Shown: piece by piece, positions 29,293 to 38,550 of the stretch
How positions within the stretch are numbered: position 1 is the first letter of the stretch
Layout of the letters: each line of letters begins with the position of its first letter
Assembly (NCBI GenBank): GCA_902621305.1
Contig: CACNLM010000001.1
Span: forward strand, 1-64,000
Source: an uncultured Alphaproteobacteria bacterium
GTDB taxonomy: Bacteria > Pseudomonadota > Alphaproteobacteria > HIMB59 > GCA-002718135
DNA length: 64,000 nucleotides
Direction of reading: 5' to 3'
Program-made: the position numbers and the translations under genes
Notes under the pieces: generated by a model
Seen by the model: only the letters and a program-made list of their open reading frames with translations
What the model was told of the DNA's origin: nothing
Database searches by the model: none

Positions 29293-30338
29293 GACATAAA
29301 TTTTCTTAATACTTTAGCAGAATCTTCTGGCAATACATCCATTATAAAAACACCAGCCATTGACTCAGAGCCCGCTAAAACTTTTGGTTTATCGCCGTGT
29401 CGTAAAGGTGGGTAAAATTCAGCATGAAAATGAAAGTCACTATCATCTAATTCAGGTGAAGCGTGTAAACCCATTATATATGGGCATCTTTTATTTAGAA
29501 AAGTATCATACCCTTTGACAACCTGCTGAATACATTTAGAGAAATCTTCAATTTGCATATCATTAAATTTCCACGGTCCTTCGATTTGAATTTTTGGTAT
29601 TATCCATACCTCATAAGCGTATCTTGCGAACGGCGGCACGGCAGCAATAAAATTGTCATTTTGATATACATAATATTTCTCTTCTAACTGATTCATAATT
29701 TTGATTAAAAAGTTCTCTTTTTTAAATGCTCTTATTTCTTTTTCTATTGCAGGTGGAATAAAAGGATAAGCATAAATTTGGCCATGTGGATGATGAAGAG
29801 TAACACCACATTCTTCCCCTCTATTTTCAAAAGGTAGAACATATTTAACGTCTGGTTTCTTTTGCAACTCCTTATATCTATCAATCCAAACTGTAGTTAA
29901 TAATTCTATTCGCTCTAAAGGCATTTCAGAAATTGTATCAAGATGTTTAGGTGAATACACAATGACTTCACACTCTCCTTTTGACGGTTTACTTAAAATA
30001 TTTTCTAAAAATATATTTTCTCCATTAGGATTAAAGCTAGCCCAACGATTTGGAAAGACTGCAACTTCGAAGTTTGAAAATGGTATCTCTGTCGGATAAT
30101 TTAAATTTGCACCTGGACAAAGTGGGCAATACTCTTTTGGTGGAAATGAAGTTCTGTCTTTTCTTCCTGCTGAGTATGTAACCCATTCCTCTCTTGAAGG
30201 ATTCCATCTCATATGAGGTTTAGGAATTTCTGTAATATCAAGTTCTTGGCTTGGGGATTCTTTGTGTTCATTATAACCATAAAGATAAAGTTCTTTTTTA
30301 TCATTTCTTATAAAAATTCTTTTATGTATTTGATTCAT
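29289..30338 (-). CDS. galT: Galactose-1-phosphate uridylyltransferase
   Basis: Exchanges UMP between UDP-glucose and galactose-1-phosphate in the Leloir route. The 349-residue HIT-superfamily protein has the nucleophile motif HHPHGQIYAYPF, zinc-type cysteines CPLCPG, FENRGEECGVTLHH and HFHAEFYPPLR. The start overlaps the galE stop by 17 bases, so galE-galT-sufE are probably one transcript. Confidence 0.94.
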   Translation of the reverse strand: MNQIHKRIFIRNDKKELYLYGYNEHKESPSQELDITEIPKPHMRWNPSREEWVTYSAGRKDRTSFPPKEYCPLCPGANLNYPTEIPFSNFEVAVFPNRWASFNPNGENIFLENILSKPSKGECEVIVYSPKHLDTISEMPLERIELLTTVWIDRYKELQKKPDVKYVLPFENRGEECGVTLHHPHGQIYAYPFIPPAIEKEIRAFKKENFLIKIMNQLEEKYYVYQNDNFIAAVPPFARYAYEVWIIPKIQIEGPWKFNDMQIEDFSKCIQQVVKGYDTFLNKRCPYIMGLHASPELDDSDFHFHAEFYPPLRHGDKPKVLAGSESMAGVFIMDVLPEDSAKVLRKFMS

Positions 30339-31305
30339 TAATTTTTTCTTCCCATTTAATTGAAGAATTTATAATTTCACTTAGATCATTATGTTTTGGT
30401 ATCCAATCAATATGTTTCAATATTTTTGATGTATCAGCAATTAATTGTTCAACATCTCCATTTCTCCTGTTTGAAAATTTATAATTAATTTTATCATCTG
30501 AAATTTTATTTGCAGTATTTATAACATCTAAAACACTAAAACCATTTCCATAACCACAATTAAATAAATTAGATTCTGAACCTTCTAATAAATATTTTGC
30601 AACTTCTAAGTGAATATCAGCAAGATCAGAGACATGAATATAGTCCCTGATAGCTGTTCCATCAGGCGTATTATAATCATTCCCAAATATTTCAATATGA
30701 TCTCTCTTACCAACAACAACTTCAGATAAAATTTTTATTAAATGTGTTGATTTTTTAGATATTTGACCTGATCGTAATTTTTTATCAGCACCAGCAACAT
30801 TAAAGTATCGCAATATTATAAATTTGTAATCATCTTTATTTTCAAATAAAAAATTTTCTGTTTTTATTTTTGATTCAGCATAGGGATTTTGAGGATTTAA
30901 ATTTGTATTTTCATCTATTAATTTATTTTCACTTATTGATCCATATGCAGCAGCTGTAGAAGAAAATACAATTTTATTTAATCCATTATTTTTACAAGTT
31001 TCAAATAGTTTAGTTGCATTTTCAGTATTATTATCAAAATATTTCTGTGGGTATTTTACAGATTCCTCAACTTGAATAAAACCAGCAAAGTGCATTAATA
31101 AATCAAAGCCATTAGATTTTATAAGCTCAGAAATTACTTCTTCATCATTAATATTACATTTTGTAAAAAATGCATTTTTAGGAATGAGACTTCTATTCCC
31201 AGTAGATAAATCATCAATAATATGAACACTGTGACCAGCATCTAGAAGAGAAAGAGCAGCATGACTTCCTATATATCCAGCACCACCTGTTAAAAGAAAA
31301 TTCAT
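30322..31305 (-). CDS. galE: UDP-glucose 4-epimerase
   Basis: Interconverts UDP-galactose and UDP-glucose. The NAD-binding extended SDR protein has GGAGYIGSHAALSLL, the catalytic SSTAAAYG and YAESKIKTE (YxxxK), and RYFNVAGAD. The ORF track starts at 31347, but the ATG at 31305 (MNFLLTGGAGYIGS) puts the Rossmann strand at the N-terminus as in the family and gives 327 residues. First gene of the minus-strand run galE-galT-sufE. Confidence 0.94.
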   Translation of the reverse strand: MNFLLTGGAGYIGSHAALSLLDAGHSVHIIDDLSTGNRSLIPKNAFFTKCNINDEEVISELIKSNGFDLLMHFAGFIQVEESVKYPQKYFDNNTENATKLFETCKNNGLNKIVFSSTAAAYGSISENKLIDENTNLNPQNPYAESKIKTENFLFENKDDYKFIILRYFNVAGADKKLRSGQISKKSTHLIKILSEVVVGKRDHIEIFGNDYNTPDGTAIRDYIHVSDLADIHLEVAKYLLEGSESNLFNCGYGNGFSVLDVINTANKISDDKINYKFSNRRNGDVEQLIADTSKILKHIDWIPKHNDLSEIINSSIKWEEKINESNT

Positions 31306-31442
31306 ATATGTACCTAATAAATTATTATTTATTAATTTAAAATTCATATATTTTGTAAATGACTAATATTTTGAGCTTCTTTATTTATTGAATTCAAAAT
31401 AAAGTCTGTTAATGCTAAAAAAAAGACATATCGTAATAAAAT

Positions 31443-32180
31443 ATGAGATTAGATAAAAAAAATATTATAGTCACAGCAGCAGCACAAGGCATTGGAAGAG
31501 CAACCGCCCTTAAATTTGCAAATGAGGGAGCTAAAGTTTTAGCAACTGATATTAATGAAGATAAACTAAATGATTTACAAAATGAAAACGAGAATATCCA
31601 AACTATGAAATTGGATGCAACAAACAAAAATGATGTAGAGGTCTTTTGTTCTTCTATAGACAAGATTGATGTTTTATTTCATGCAGTAGGTTTTGTTCAT
31701 CACGGAACAATTCTTGATTGTGATGAAGATGAATTTTCACGATCAATCAATGTTAACATATTTTCTGCATATTTAATGACCTACAATCTTTTGCCAAAAA
31801 TGCTGAAAGAAAAGAAAGGTAATATTGTTATTGTTTCTTCTGCCGCATCTAATGTTAAAGGTGTACCTAATAGGTTTATCTATGGAACTACAAAAGCGGC
31901 ATTAAATGGTTTTGTAAAAGCCATAGCTATTGATCATATTAAAGAAGGAATTCGCTGTAATGCTATTTTACCAGGAACTGTTGAAACACCTTCTTGGGAG
32001 GGTAGAGTTAACATGGCCGATGATCCTGTTAAAGCAAGATCAGACTTTATAGCAAGACAGGCTATGGGAAGATTAGCACAACCAGAAGAAATAGCATCTC
32101 TTGCAACTTATTTAGCAAGTGATGAATCAGATTTTGTTACTGGAACATTAAACTTAATTGATGGAGGGTGGACTTTATAA
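31443..32180 (+). CDS. SDR dehydrogenase, probable L-2-keto-3-deoxyfuconate dehydrogenase
   Basis: A 245-residue short-chain dehydrogenase with AAAQGIGRAT for NAD binding, VVSSAASNVKGVPNRFIYGTTKAA holding the Ser-Tyr-Lys triad, and RCNAILPGTVETPSW. The blocks GFVHHGTILDCDEDEF and the ending LNLIDGGWTL are those of the DHRS6-like group, which includes bacterial 2-keto-3-deoxy-L-fuconate dehydrogenases. The next gene encodes the matching diketo-acid hydrolase, strongly supporting this role. The stop overlaps that gene's ATG (TAATG). Confidence 0.82.
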   Translation: MRLDKKNIIVTAAAQGIGRATALKFANEGAKVLATDINEDKLNDLQNENENIQTMKLDATNKNDVEVFCSSIDKIDVLFHAVGFVHHGTILDCDEDEFSRSINVNIFSAYLMTYNLLPKMLKEKKGNIVIVSSAASNVKGVPNRFIYGTTKAALNGFVKAIAIDHIKEGIRCNAILPGTVETPSWEGRVNMADDPVKARSDFIARQAMGRLAQPEEIASLATYLASDESDFVTGTLNLIDGGWTL

Positions 32181-33028
32181 TGAAAACTTTAAGATATAGA
32201 ATTGGAAATGAAGTTAAACCAGGAATACTTGATCAAGAAGGAAATATTCGCGATGTATCATCTCTAGTTAAGGATTGGGATAATAAAAATGTAACTATTG
32301 GTAAATTGAATGAAGTAAAAAAAATTGACTCTACATCTTTACCTTTAGTGGAAAACAGTGATGGATATGCACCTTGTGTTTGTAAAGAAAGTATTGGAAA
32401 ATTTATTTGTATCGGGCTTAATTATTCTGATCATGCTGAAGAAACAGGTCAGAAAGTTCCACCTGAACCAATTATTTTTGCAAAAGCAACAAGTGCCGTT
32501 ATTGGACCAAACGATAATGTAGAGATTCCAAAAAAATCAGTAAAGTCTGACTGGGAAGTTGAACTAGGTGTTATTATTGGAAAAGAAGCAAAATATATTT
32601 CTGAGAGCGAGTCACAATCTCATATTGCTGGATACTGTGTCATCAATGATCTCAGCGAAAGAGAATTTCAAATAGAACATTCCGGTCAATGGGTTAAAGG
32701 AAAATCTTGTGACACTTTTGGCCCAATCGGACCATATTTAGTTACTACTGATGAAGTACCAGATCCTCAAAACTTAAAAATGTGGCTTGATGTAAATGGT
32801 AAAAGAATGCAAGATGGATCAACAAGCACAATGGTTTACGGAGTAAACTTTTTAATAAGTTATTTAAGCCAATTTATGTCATTACAACCTGGCGACATCA
32901 TTTCTACAGGAACACCGCCTGGTGTTGGTATGGGAATGAAACCACAAGTATTTTTAAAAGCAGGTGATGTAATGAAACTTGGTATTGAGGGTCTGGGTGA
33001 ACAAACTCAAAAAACTATTCAGGCGTAA
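32180..33028 (+). CDS. FAH-family hydrolase, probable 2,4-diketo-3-deoxy-L-fuconate hydrolase
   Basis: Fumarylacetoacetate-hydrolase-family enzyme of 282 residues from the ATG at 32180, chosen over the ORF-track start at 32168 because it overlaps the SDR stop as TAATG and gives MKTLRYRIGNEVKPG. Family features are FICIGLNYSDHAEE, DWEVELGVIIG with metal-binding acids, GYCVINDLSEREFQ and STGTPPGVGMGMKP. The WVKGKSCDTFGPIGPYL block fits hydrolases that split 2,4-diketo-3-deoxy-L-fuconate or L-rhamnonate into pyruvate and L-lactate. The flanking SDR and L-lactate dehydrogenase agree. Confidence 0.85.
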   Translation: MKTLRYRIGNEVKPGILDQEGNIRDVSSLVKDWDNKNVTIGKLNEVKKIDSTSLPLVENSDGYAPCVCKESIGKFICIGLNYSDHAEETGQKVPPEPIIFAKATSAVIGPNDNVEIPKKSVKSDWEVELGVIIGKEAKYISESESQSHIAGYCVINDLSEREFQIEHSGQWVKGKSCDTFGPIGPYLVTTDEVPDPQNLKMWLDVNGKRMQDGSTSTMVYGVNFLISYLSQFMSLQPGDIISTGTPPGVGMGMKPQVFLKAGDVMKLGIEGLGEQTQKTIQA

Positions 33029-34182
33029 TGTTTGGAAATATCAATAATTGTCATAACGTAAAAGATTTTAGAAACTTAGCAAAAAAAAGGCTACCTAGTC
33101 CAATATTCCATTACATTGATGGCGCTGCTGATGATGAGATAACTTATAAAAGAAACACAGATGCCTATGAACAATGTGATTTAATTCCAAATGTTTTAAG
33201 CGGAGTTGATAAAGTTGATATGTCAACTACGGTAATGGGACAAAAGTTAGACATGCCTTTGTATTGTGCACCAACCGCTCTTCAAAGGTTGTTTCATCAT
33301 GAAGGTGAGATCGGAGTTGCAAAAGCTGCAGAAAAATTTGGAACAATGTTTGGGATTTCATCTTTAGGAACTGCTAGCATTGAAGAAATATCAAATTTAG
33401 TAAAAACACCAAAATTATTTCAACTTTATGTTCACAAAGACAAAGGCCTGAACAAAGCTCTTATAGAAAGATGTAAGGAATCAAATTTTGAAGCAATGGC
33501 TGTGACTGTAGATACTGCTGTTGGAGGAAACCGCGAAAGAGATTTATATACGGGTTTTACTATTCCAATGAAATTAAAACTTAATAGTGTTCTAAGTTTT
33601 ATGCTCCATCCAAAGTGGGCAGTAGATTATTTTACAAAACCTAAATGGGAATTAAGTAATTTAAAGGATCATATTAATGAAGGTACAACAGTAATGACAA
33701 CCATTGGAGATTACTTCACTAAAATGCTTGATAATTCTATGAGTTGGAAAGACGTGGAAAATATTAATAAAGAGTGGGGTCGGCAATTTGCTATTAAAGG
33801 TGTGATGTCTGTAGATGATGCAAAAAAAGCAGTCGACGTGGGTGCCTCCGCTATAATGGTTTCAAATCATGGAGGTCGACAATTAGATGGTTCAAGATCA
33901 CCATTTGATCAACTAGCTGAAATTGTAGATGCTGTTGGTGATAAAATAGATGTAATTTGTGAAGGAGGAATAAGAAGAGGTACTCATGTTTTAAAAGCAC
34001 TGTCACTTGGTGCAAAAGCCTGTTCTGGTGGAAGAATGTATTTATATGCATTGGCAGCAGGAGGTCAAAAAGGTGTTGAAAAAAGTTTATCTAATTTACG
34101 CAATGAAATTGAACGCGACATGAAATTAATGGGAGTTTCTAACGTAAAAGAACTCACAAGAAAAAATCTAAAATTCAGATAA
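33028..34182 (+). CDS. lldD: FMN-dependent L-lactate dehydrogenase family protein
   Basis: Alpha-hydroxy-acid dehydrogenase of 384 residues, oxidising an L-2-hydroxyacid (here probably L-lactate) to the keto acid. Visible are HYIDGAADDEITYKRN, the FMN-binding GISSLGTAS, QLYVHKDK, the catalytic histidine in VSNHGGRQLDGSRSP and CEGGIRRGTHVLKAL. The ATG overlaps the hydrolase stop (TAATG). It would consume the L-lactate released by that hydrolase, closing the route to pyruvate. Confidence 0.88.
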   Translation: MFGNINNCHNVKDFRNLAKKRLPSPIFHYIDGAADDEITYKRNTDAYEQCDLIPNVLSGVDKVDMSTTVMGQKLDMPLYCAPTALQRLFHHEGEIGVAKAAEKFGTMFGISSLGTASIEEISNLVKTPKLFQLYVHKDKGLNKALIERCKESNFEAMAVTVDTAVGGNRERDLYTGFTIPMKLKLNSVLSFMLHPKWAVDYFTKPKWELSNLKDHINEGTTVMTTIGDYFTKMLDNSMSWKDVENINKEWGRQFAIKGVMSVDDAKKAVDVGASAIMVSNHGGRQLDGSRSPFDQLAEIVDAVGDKIDVICEGGIRRGTHVLKALSLGAKACSGGRMYLYALAAGGQKGVEKSLSNLRNEIERDMKLMGVSNVKELTRKNLKFR

Positions 34183-34242
34183 ATCAACAACTTTCTTAAA
34201 AAAAATATTTATTCTATTTCAATTTTATTTTACAAATTTTTT

Positions 34243-34563
34243 ATGAATGATGAAATAGAGCCAATCTTAATAGGTGAAGTAGACGATATTGATGTTGGAT
34301 CAGTTGAAAATTTTGAATACGACGATGTAAATTATGCAATTTATAGACTTGAGTCTGGCTTTTTTGCAACTGAAGGAAATTGTCCTTGTGCAGAAAAAAC
34401 TTTATTAAGTGATTCTAGTATTGAAGGTGAAGAACTAGAGTGTCCAACATGCGGAAATAAATTTAGTATTGTATCTGGAGACTCTATCTCTGATTTAGAA
34501 CAGACCCCATTAAAAATATTTGATGTTACAGAAGAAGATGGTAATCTTTACCTCAATATTTAA
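34243..34563 (+). CDS. Rieske-like ferredoxin with four cysteine ligand positions
   Basis: A 106-residue acidic protein with the Rieske ferredoxin layout (beta-strand start, FATEGNCPCAEKTLL, then LECPTCGNKFSIVSGD). A normal Rieske centre uses CxH and CxxH; here both histidines are cysteines (C47-P-C49 and C67-P-T-C70). The standard 17-residue spacing between the two pairs is kept. It could hold an all-cysteine [2Fe-2S] cluster or another metal. It lies 60 bases after the lactate dehydrogenase on the same strand and may belong to that operon. Confidence 0.75.
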   Translation: MNDEIEPILIGEVDDIDVGSVENFEYDDVNYAIYRLESGFFATEGNCPCAEKTLLSDSSIEGEELECPTCGNKFSIVSGDSISDLEQTPLKIFDVTEEDGNLYLNI

Positions 34564-35525
34564 CTTAAAAAATTAAAATTTATTATATTGCTTTCATTCA
34601 GTTTTTTACTTTTAGTCAAAAAATTATAAACGTTTTCACAAGACTCAATCGCCATTCTTTTCCTACATTCTAATGTTAATGCTGAATTATGAGGAGTTAA
34701 CAATGTATTTTGTAATGAAAATAATTTGTGGTTATTTATTGGAGGTTCAATTTCAAAAACATCTAATCCTGCAGCAAAAATTTTTTTGTTTTTTAAAGCA
34801 TCATATAATGCTTCTTCATTAACAATCCCACCACGAGCAGAATTTATAAGAATTAAATTAGATTTACATATGTTAAATGAATCATAGGAAATCAAATCTT
34901 TAGTATTATCATTTAAAGGTAAATGAATACTAATATAATCAGCAATTTTAAATCCCTTTTCCTTCTCAATTGGAATATAATTTAATTTTATAATATCATC
35001 ATTAGATACAAAAGGATCATGAATGTAAACTTGCATATCAAAAGCTAAACATCTTTTAGCTAAAGCTTTTCCAATTCTGCCAAAACCTAAAATTAAAATT
35101 TTTTTTTGATATAATTCAAAAAAATTAGGAAGTTTTGCTTTTTCTTTAAATTTATTATTTTTAACTAATTTATCTGATTCAAAAATATTTTTAGTCAAAC
35201 AGAGCATCATTGTCATTACATGCTCAGAAACACTCACTGAATTAGCTGTACCAGTTATTGCTAAAGCAATTTTATTTTCATTCAAAAAATTAATATCAAC
35301 ATTGTCGTAACCAACACCATGTCTAGCTACAACTTTTAAATTTTTAGCATTAGATAGAATATTTTTATTTAATTTCACTGTCCTAACAACAATGCCATCC
35401 ACATCTTTTAATTCTTCTTTAAGCTGATTCTCTTCCTTGTTTTCTGTAACAAAATACTTGATATTATTTTTCTCAAAAATTTCGAACCCACTTTTATGAA
35501 TCTCTCCAACAACTCCAACTTTCAT
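34560..35525 (-). CDS. D-isomer-specific 2-hydroxyacid dehydrogenase
   Basis: A 321-residue NAD-dependent dehydrogenase of the SerA/phosphonate-type superfamily. The signature includes VVARHGVGYDNVD, the nucleotide motif LGFGRIGKALAKR, INSARGGIVNEEAL with the catalytic arginine, FEIEPPI and the catalytic histidine in TPHNSALT. The substrate is unknown. There is no ACT domain, so it is probably not serine-pathway SerA. Convergent with the Rieske-like gene (stops overlap by 4 bases). Confidence 0.85.
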   Translation of the reverse strand: MKVGVVGEIHKSGFEIFEKNNIKYFVTENKEENQLKEELKDVDGIVVRTVKLNKNILSNAKNLKVVARHGVGYDNVDINFLNENKIALAITGTANSVSVSEHVMTMMLCLTKNIFESDKLVKNNKFKEKAKLPNFFELYQKKILILGFGRIGKALAKRCLAFDMQVYIHDPFVSNDDIIKLNYIPIEKEKGFKIADYISIHLPLNDNTKDLISYDSFNICKSNLILINSARGGIVNEEALYDALKNKKIFAAGLDVFEIEPPINNHKLFSLQNTLLTPHNSALTLECRKRMAIESCENVYNFLTKSKKLNESNIINFNFLS

Positions 35526-35623
35526 AAATGATTTATATTCTAAAATATTAAAAAAATAAATTGATTAACTCTTTAAATTATTTTTTTATTATAATAGTAT
35601 CAATTTTTTTTTGGAAAGAAACT

Positions 35624-37468
35624 ATGAAAACAGTTAGAATGTCATGTTCACATGCATTAATTAAGTATTTAACTATGCAAAAAATTTTAATTAATGGAAA
35701 AAAAGAACCACTATTTCCAGGAGCTTTCGGTATTTACGGTCATGGTAACGTTGCGTGTATTGGACAAGCTATGGAAGAATACCAAGACGAACTTCCTGGA
35801 TACAGAGGTCATCATGAACAAAACATGGCACTAACTGGAATTGCATATGCTCGTGCCAAAAGAAGACAACAAATATTTGTTGCAACTTCATCTGTTGGAC
35901 CAGGTTCCACTAACATGGTTACAGCTGCTGCAGTTGCTTTAAGTAATAGACTTCCAATTTTACTTTTACCAGGGGATACATTTTCTAGTCGTTTTCCGGA
36001 CCCTGTTTTACAACAAGTAGAACATTTTAATTCTCCATCAGAAACACAAAATGATTCATTTAAATCTGTATCAAGATATTTTGACCGAATAACTAGACCT
36101 GAACAAATTTTAACATCTTTACCGCAAGCGATTAATGTAATGCTTGATCCTGCAGAATGTGGCCCAGCAGTAATTTCTATGTCTCAAGATGTTCAAGGAG
36201 AAGCCTATGATTATCCTGAAATCTTTTTTGAAGAAAAAATTCATGAAATTAGAAGAATTCATCCTGATCCAAATCAAATACAAAAGGCTGCAGATAAATT
36301 AAAACAATCTAAACAACCTATCATTATTTCAGGTGGAGGTGTTTTATATTCAGAAGCAGAAGAGGAAATTTCTGCTTTTGCAAATAAACATAATATTCCT
36401 GTAACAGCAACTGTCATGGGTATTGGATGTATGAATAAAGATGATCCCTATTACATAAGTGCAATTGGATGCTTAGGAGAAGGCTCATCTAATAACCTTG
36501 CTACTGATACAGATTTAGCACTAGCTGTAGGAACAAAATTAGGAGACTTTACAACTGGCTCTTGGACTAATTTTGAAAATGAAAATTTTCAACTTGTATC
36601 AATAAATACTTCACGATTTGACACAACAAAACATCGCGCAACTCCTGTTGTAAGTGATGCAAAAATTGGACTTCAAGAATTATCAAAGGCATTAGGAGAT
36701 TGGAAAGCACCAGATAATTGGTACCACCGTTCAATTGAGGAAAGAAATAAATGGGATGAATATGTTGCTAAAGAAAGTGGACCAACAAACCAAGAATTAC
36801 CATCCTATGCTCATGCTGTAGGTGCAGTTTATAGAAACTCAGACTCATCAGATATTGTCGTAACTGCAGCTGGAGGGTTAGTTGGTGAAGTGGTTCAAAT
36901 ATGGAAACCAAAAGAGCTAAACACTTTTGAAACTGAATGGGGTTTTAGTTGCATGAGTTATGAAATATCAGGTGCACTTGGAATCAAAATGGCAAAACCT
37001 GATCAGGATGTAATTGTATTTGTAGGTGATGGATCATACCTTTTACAAAATAGCGATATCTACAGTTCAGTTTTATATGATAAAAAATTAATTATAGTTG
37101 TTTGTGATAATGGTGGTCACATGGTTATAAATAGATTGCAACTAGCAAAAGGTGGAAATGAATATCTTTGTAATCTAAATGCAGCCAGAGCGACAAATGT
37201 ACAGTTTGTAGATTTTGAGGCTCACGCAAAAAGTATGGGGGCAAATGGTGAGACTGTTAAATCTATTTCAGAGTTAGAGGCTGCTTTTAAAAGAGCAAAA
37301 GAATCAGACAAAACATATGTTATTTCTATGAAGACAGATGGGTATGAATGGTTAGAGGGGACAGCTTTCTGGGAAAGCCCAACACTTGAAGTAGATAATA
37401 CTGAAGGTAAGAAATCAGCTCTTAATGAATTTTTAGAAGGAAAAAATAAACAACGTAAAGGCGTATAA
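35624..37468 (+). CDS. iolD: IolD-like trihydroxycyclohexane-1,2-dione hydrolase (ThDP)
   Basis: ThDP-dependent enzyme that in inositol catabolism opens the ring of 3D-(3,5/4)-trihydroxycyclohexane-1,2-dione. The ORF track starts at 35561, but ATG 35624 (MKTVRMSCSHALIKYL), preceded by GGAAAGAA, gives 614 residues and the IolD N-terminus. The catalytic glutamate lies in YRGHHEQNMALTGIAYARA. The ThDP/Mg motif is VGDGSYLLQNSDIYS to CDNGGH. No other iol gene is certain nearby apart from Gfo/Idh/MocA dehydrogenases, so the substrate may be a related ring. Confidence 0.85.
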   Translation: MKTVRMSCSHALIKYLTMQKILINGKKEPLFPGAFGIYGHGNVACIGQAMEEYQDELPGYRGHHEQNMALTGIAYARAKRRQQIFVATSSVGPGSTNMVTAAAVALSNRLPILLLPGDTFSSRFPDPVLQQVEHFNSPSETQNDSFKSVSRYFDRITRPEQILTSLPQAINVMLDPAECGPAVISMSQDVQGEAYDYPEIFFEEKIHEIRRIHPDPNQIQKAADKLKQSKQPIIISGGGVLYSEAEEEISAFANKHNIPVTATVMGIGCMNKDDPYYISAIGCLGEGSSNNLATDTDLALAVGTKLGDFTTGSWTNFENENFQLVSINTSRFDTTKHRATPVVSDAKIGLQELSKALGDWKAPDNWYHRSIEERNKWDEYVAKESGPTNQELPSYAHAVGAVYRNSDSSDIVVTAAGGLVGEVVQIWKPKELNTFETEWGFSCMSYEISGALGIKMAKPDQDVIVFVGDGSYLLQNSDIYSSVLYDKKLIIVVCDNGGHMVINRLQLAKGGNEYLCNLNAARATNVQFVDFEAHAKSMGANGETVKSISELEAAFKRAKESDKTYVISMKTDGYEWLEGTAFWESPTLEVDNTEGKKSALNEFLEGKNKQRKGV

Positions 37469-37501
37469 AATAAATTTCTTTTTCTAAAATTTCAAAATTG
37501 T

Positions 37502-38530
37502 ATGAATCAAAACAAGCCTATAATTTTATTAGACCCATATCCAAGAACAATGGACCTACTTTTTTCTAAAGAAAATTTAAAATACTTAAAAAAAAACTTT
37601 AAACTCATTACTGCTCCTAAAAAAAATAAAAATAATTTTTATGAAAAAAATCTACCAAAGGCAGATTATATTTTTGGACAACCCAATTTACCTTCATCTT
37701 TAATTTCTAAATCTGCAAAACTTAAAGCTATATTTAATGTAGAGAGTAATTTTATGGACAATATGGATTATGATTATTGTTTTAGAAAAGGAATACATGT
37801 TTTAGCAACATCTCCTGTGTTTGCTCAACCTGTTGCTGAAATGGCAATGGGTCTTACTTTATCTATAGCAAGAAGTATTCATATTGCTCATTCAGACTTT
37901 ATTTCAAAAAAAGAAAAATATGGTGGTGCAATAAGTCAGAATAATTTTTTGATAAAAAATAAAACATTTGGTTTAATTGGTTTTGGTGATTTAGCCAAAT
38001 CACTCACTCCTATACTCAAAGCATTCTCTAATAATATCATTGCCTATGACCCTTGGATTCCCAATAAAGAAATCGAAAAATTTGATGTTAATCCTACTAG
38101 TTTAAATTCTTTACTCAAAAATGCTGACATCATTTATGTATTAGCTTCCATTACTTCCTCTAATGAATCTATGATTAATTCTTCTAAACTGAAATTAATA
38201 AAAGATGGATCAATATTTGTCTTAATGAGTAGAGCAGCCATAATAAATTTTGATGATTTTTTTAATTTTTTAAATAACAGAAATGTGTTTGCTGCGATTG
38301 ATGTTTTTCCACAAGAACCATTTCCTAAAAATCATAAATTAAGAAAACTTAAAAACATAATTTTTTCTCCTCACAGGGCTGGCGCATTAGACAGCGCATT
38401 TAAAGAGATGGGTGAATTAGTAATTCAAGATTTAAAACTTATTTCAAAAGGCCTGCCTCCAAAATTATGCAAAAAAGCTGAAAGAGAAACTGTTAAATAT
38501 TTACGTTCAAAACCAGTTGATATTAATTAA
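37502..38530 (+). CDS. D-2-hydroxyacid dehydrogenase family protein
   Basis: A 342-residue member of the same superfamily as the 34560 gene but clearly divergent from it. The nucleotide site is LIGFGDLAKSLTP, the catalytic arginine is in LMSRAAIINFDDF and the histidine in FSPHRAGALD. It follows iolD by 33 bases and precedes the ABC ATPase by 20, so it probably belongs to this sugar or cyclitol cassette. The substrate is unknown. Confidence 0.82.
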   Translation: MNQNKPIILLDPYPRTMDLLFSKENLKYLKKNFKLITAPKKNKNNFYEKNLPKADYIFGQPNLPSSLISKSAKLKAIFNVESNFMDNMDYDYCFRKGIHVLATSPVFAQPVAEMAMGLTLSIARSIHIAHSDFISKKEKYGGAISQNNFLIKNKTFGLIGFGDLAKSLTPILKAFSNNIIAYDPWIPNKEIEKFDVNPTSLNSLLKNADIIYVLASITSSNESMINSSKLKLIKDGSIFVLMSRAAIINFDDFFNFLNNRNVFAAIDVFPQEPFPKNHKLRKLKNIIFSPHRAGALDSAFKEMGELVIQDLKLISKGLPPKLCKKAERETVKYLRSKPVDIN

Positions 38531-38550
38531 AATTTATTTAAAAACACACT

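Noticed and set aside
31385-31405. Palindrome TTGAATTCAA upstream of the fucose-type operon as an operator
   Set aside because: Ten-base AT-rich palindromes are common by chance here, no second copy was seen, and no regulator gene is nearby.
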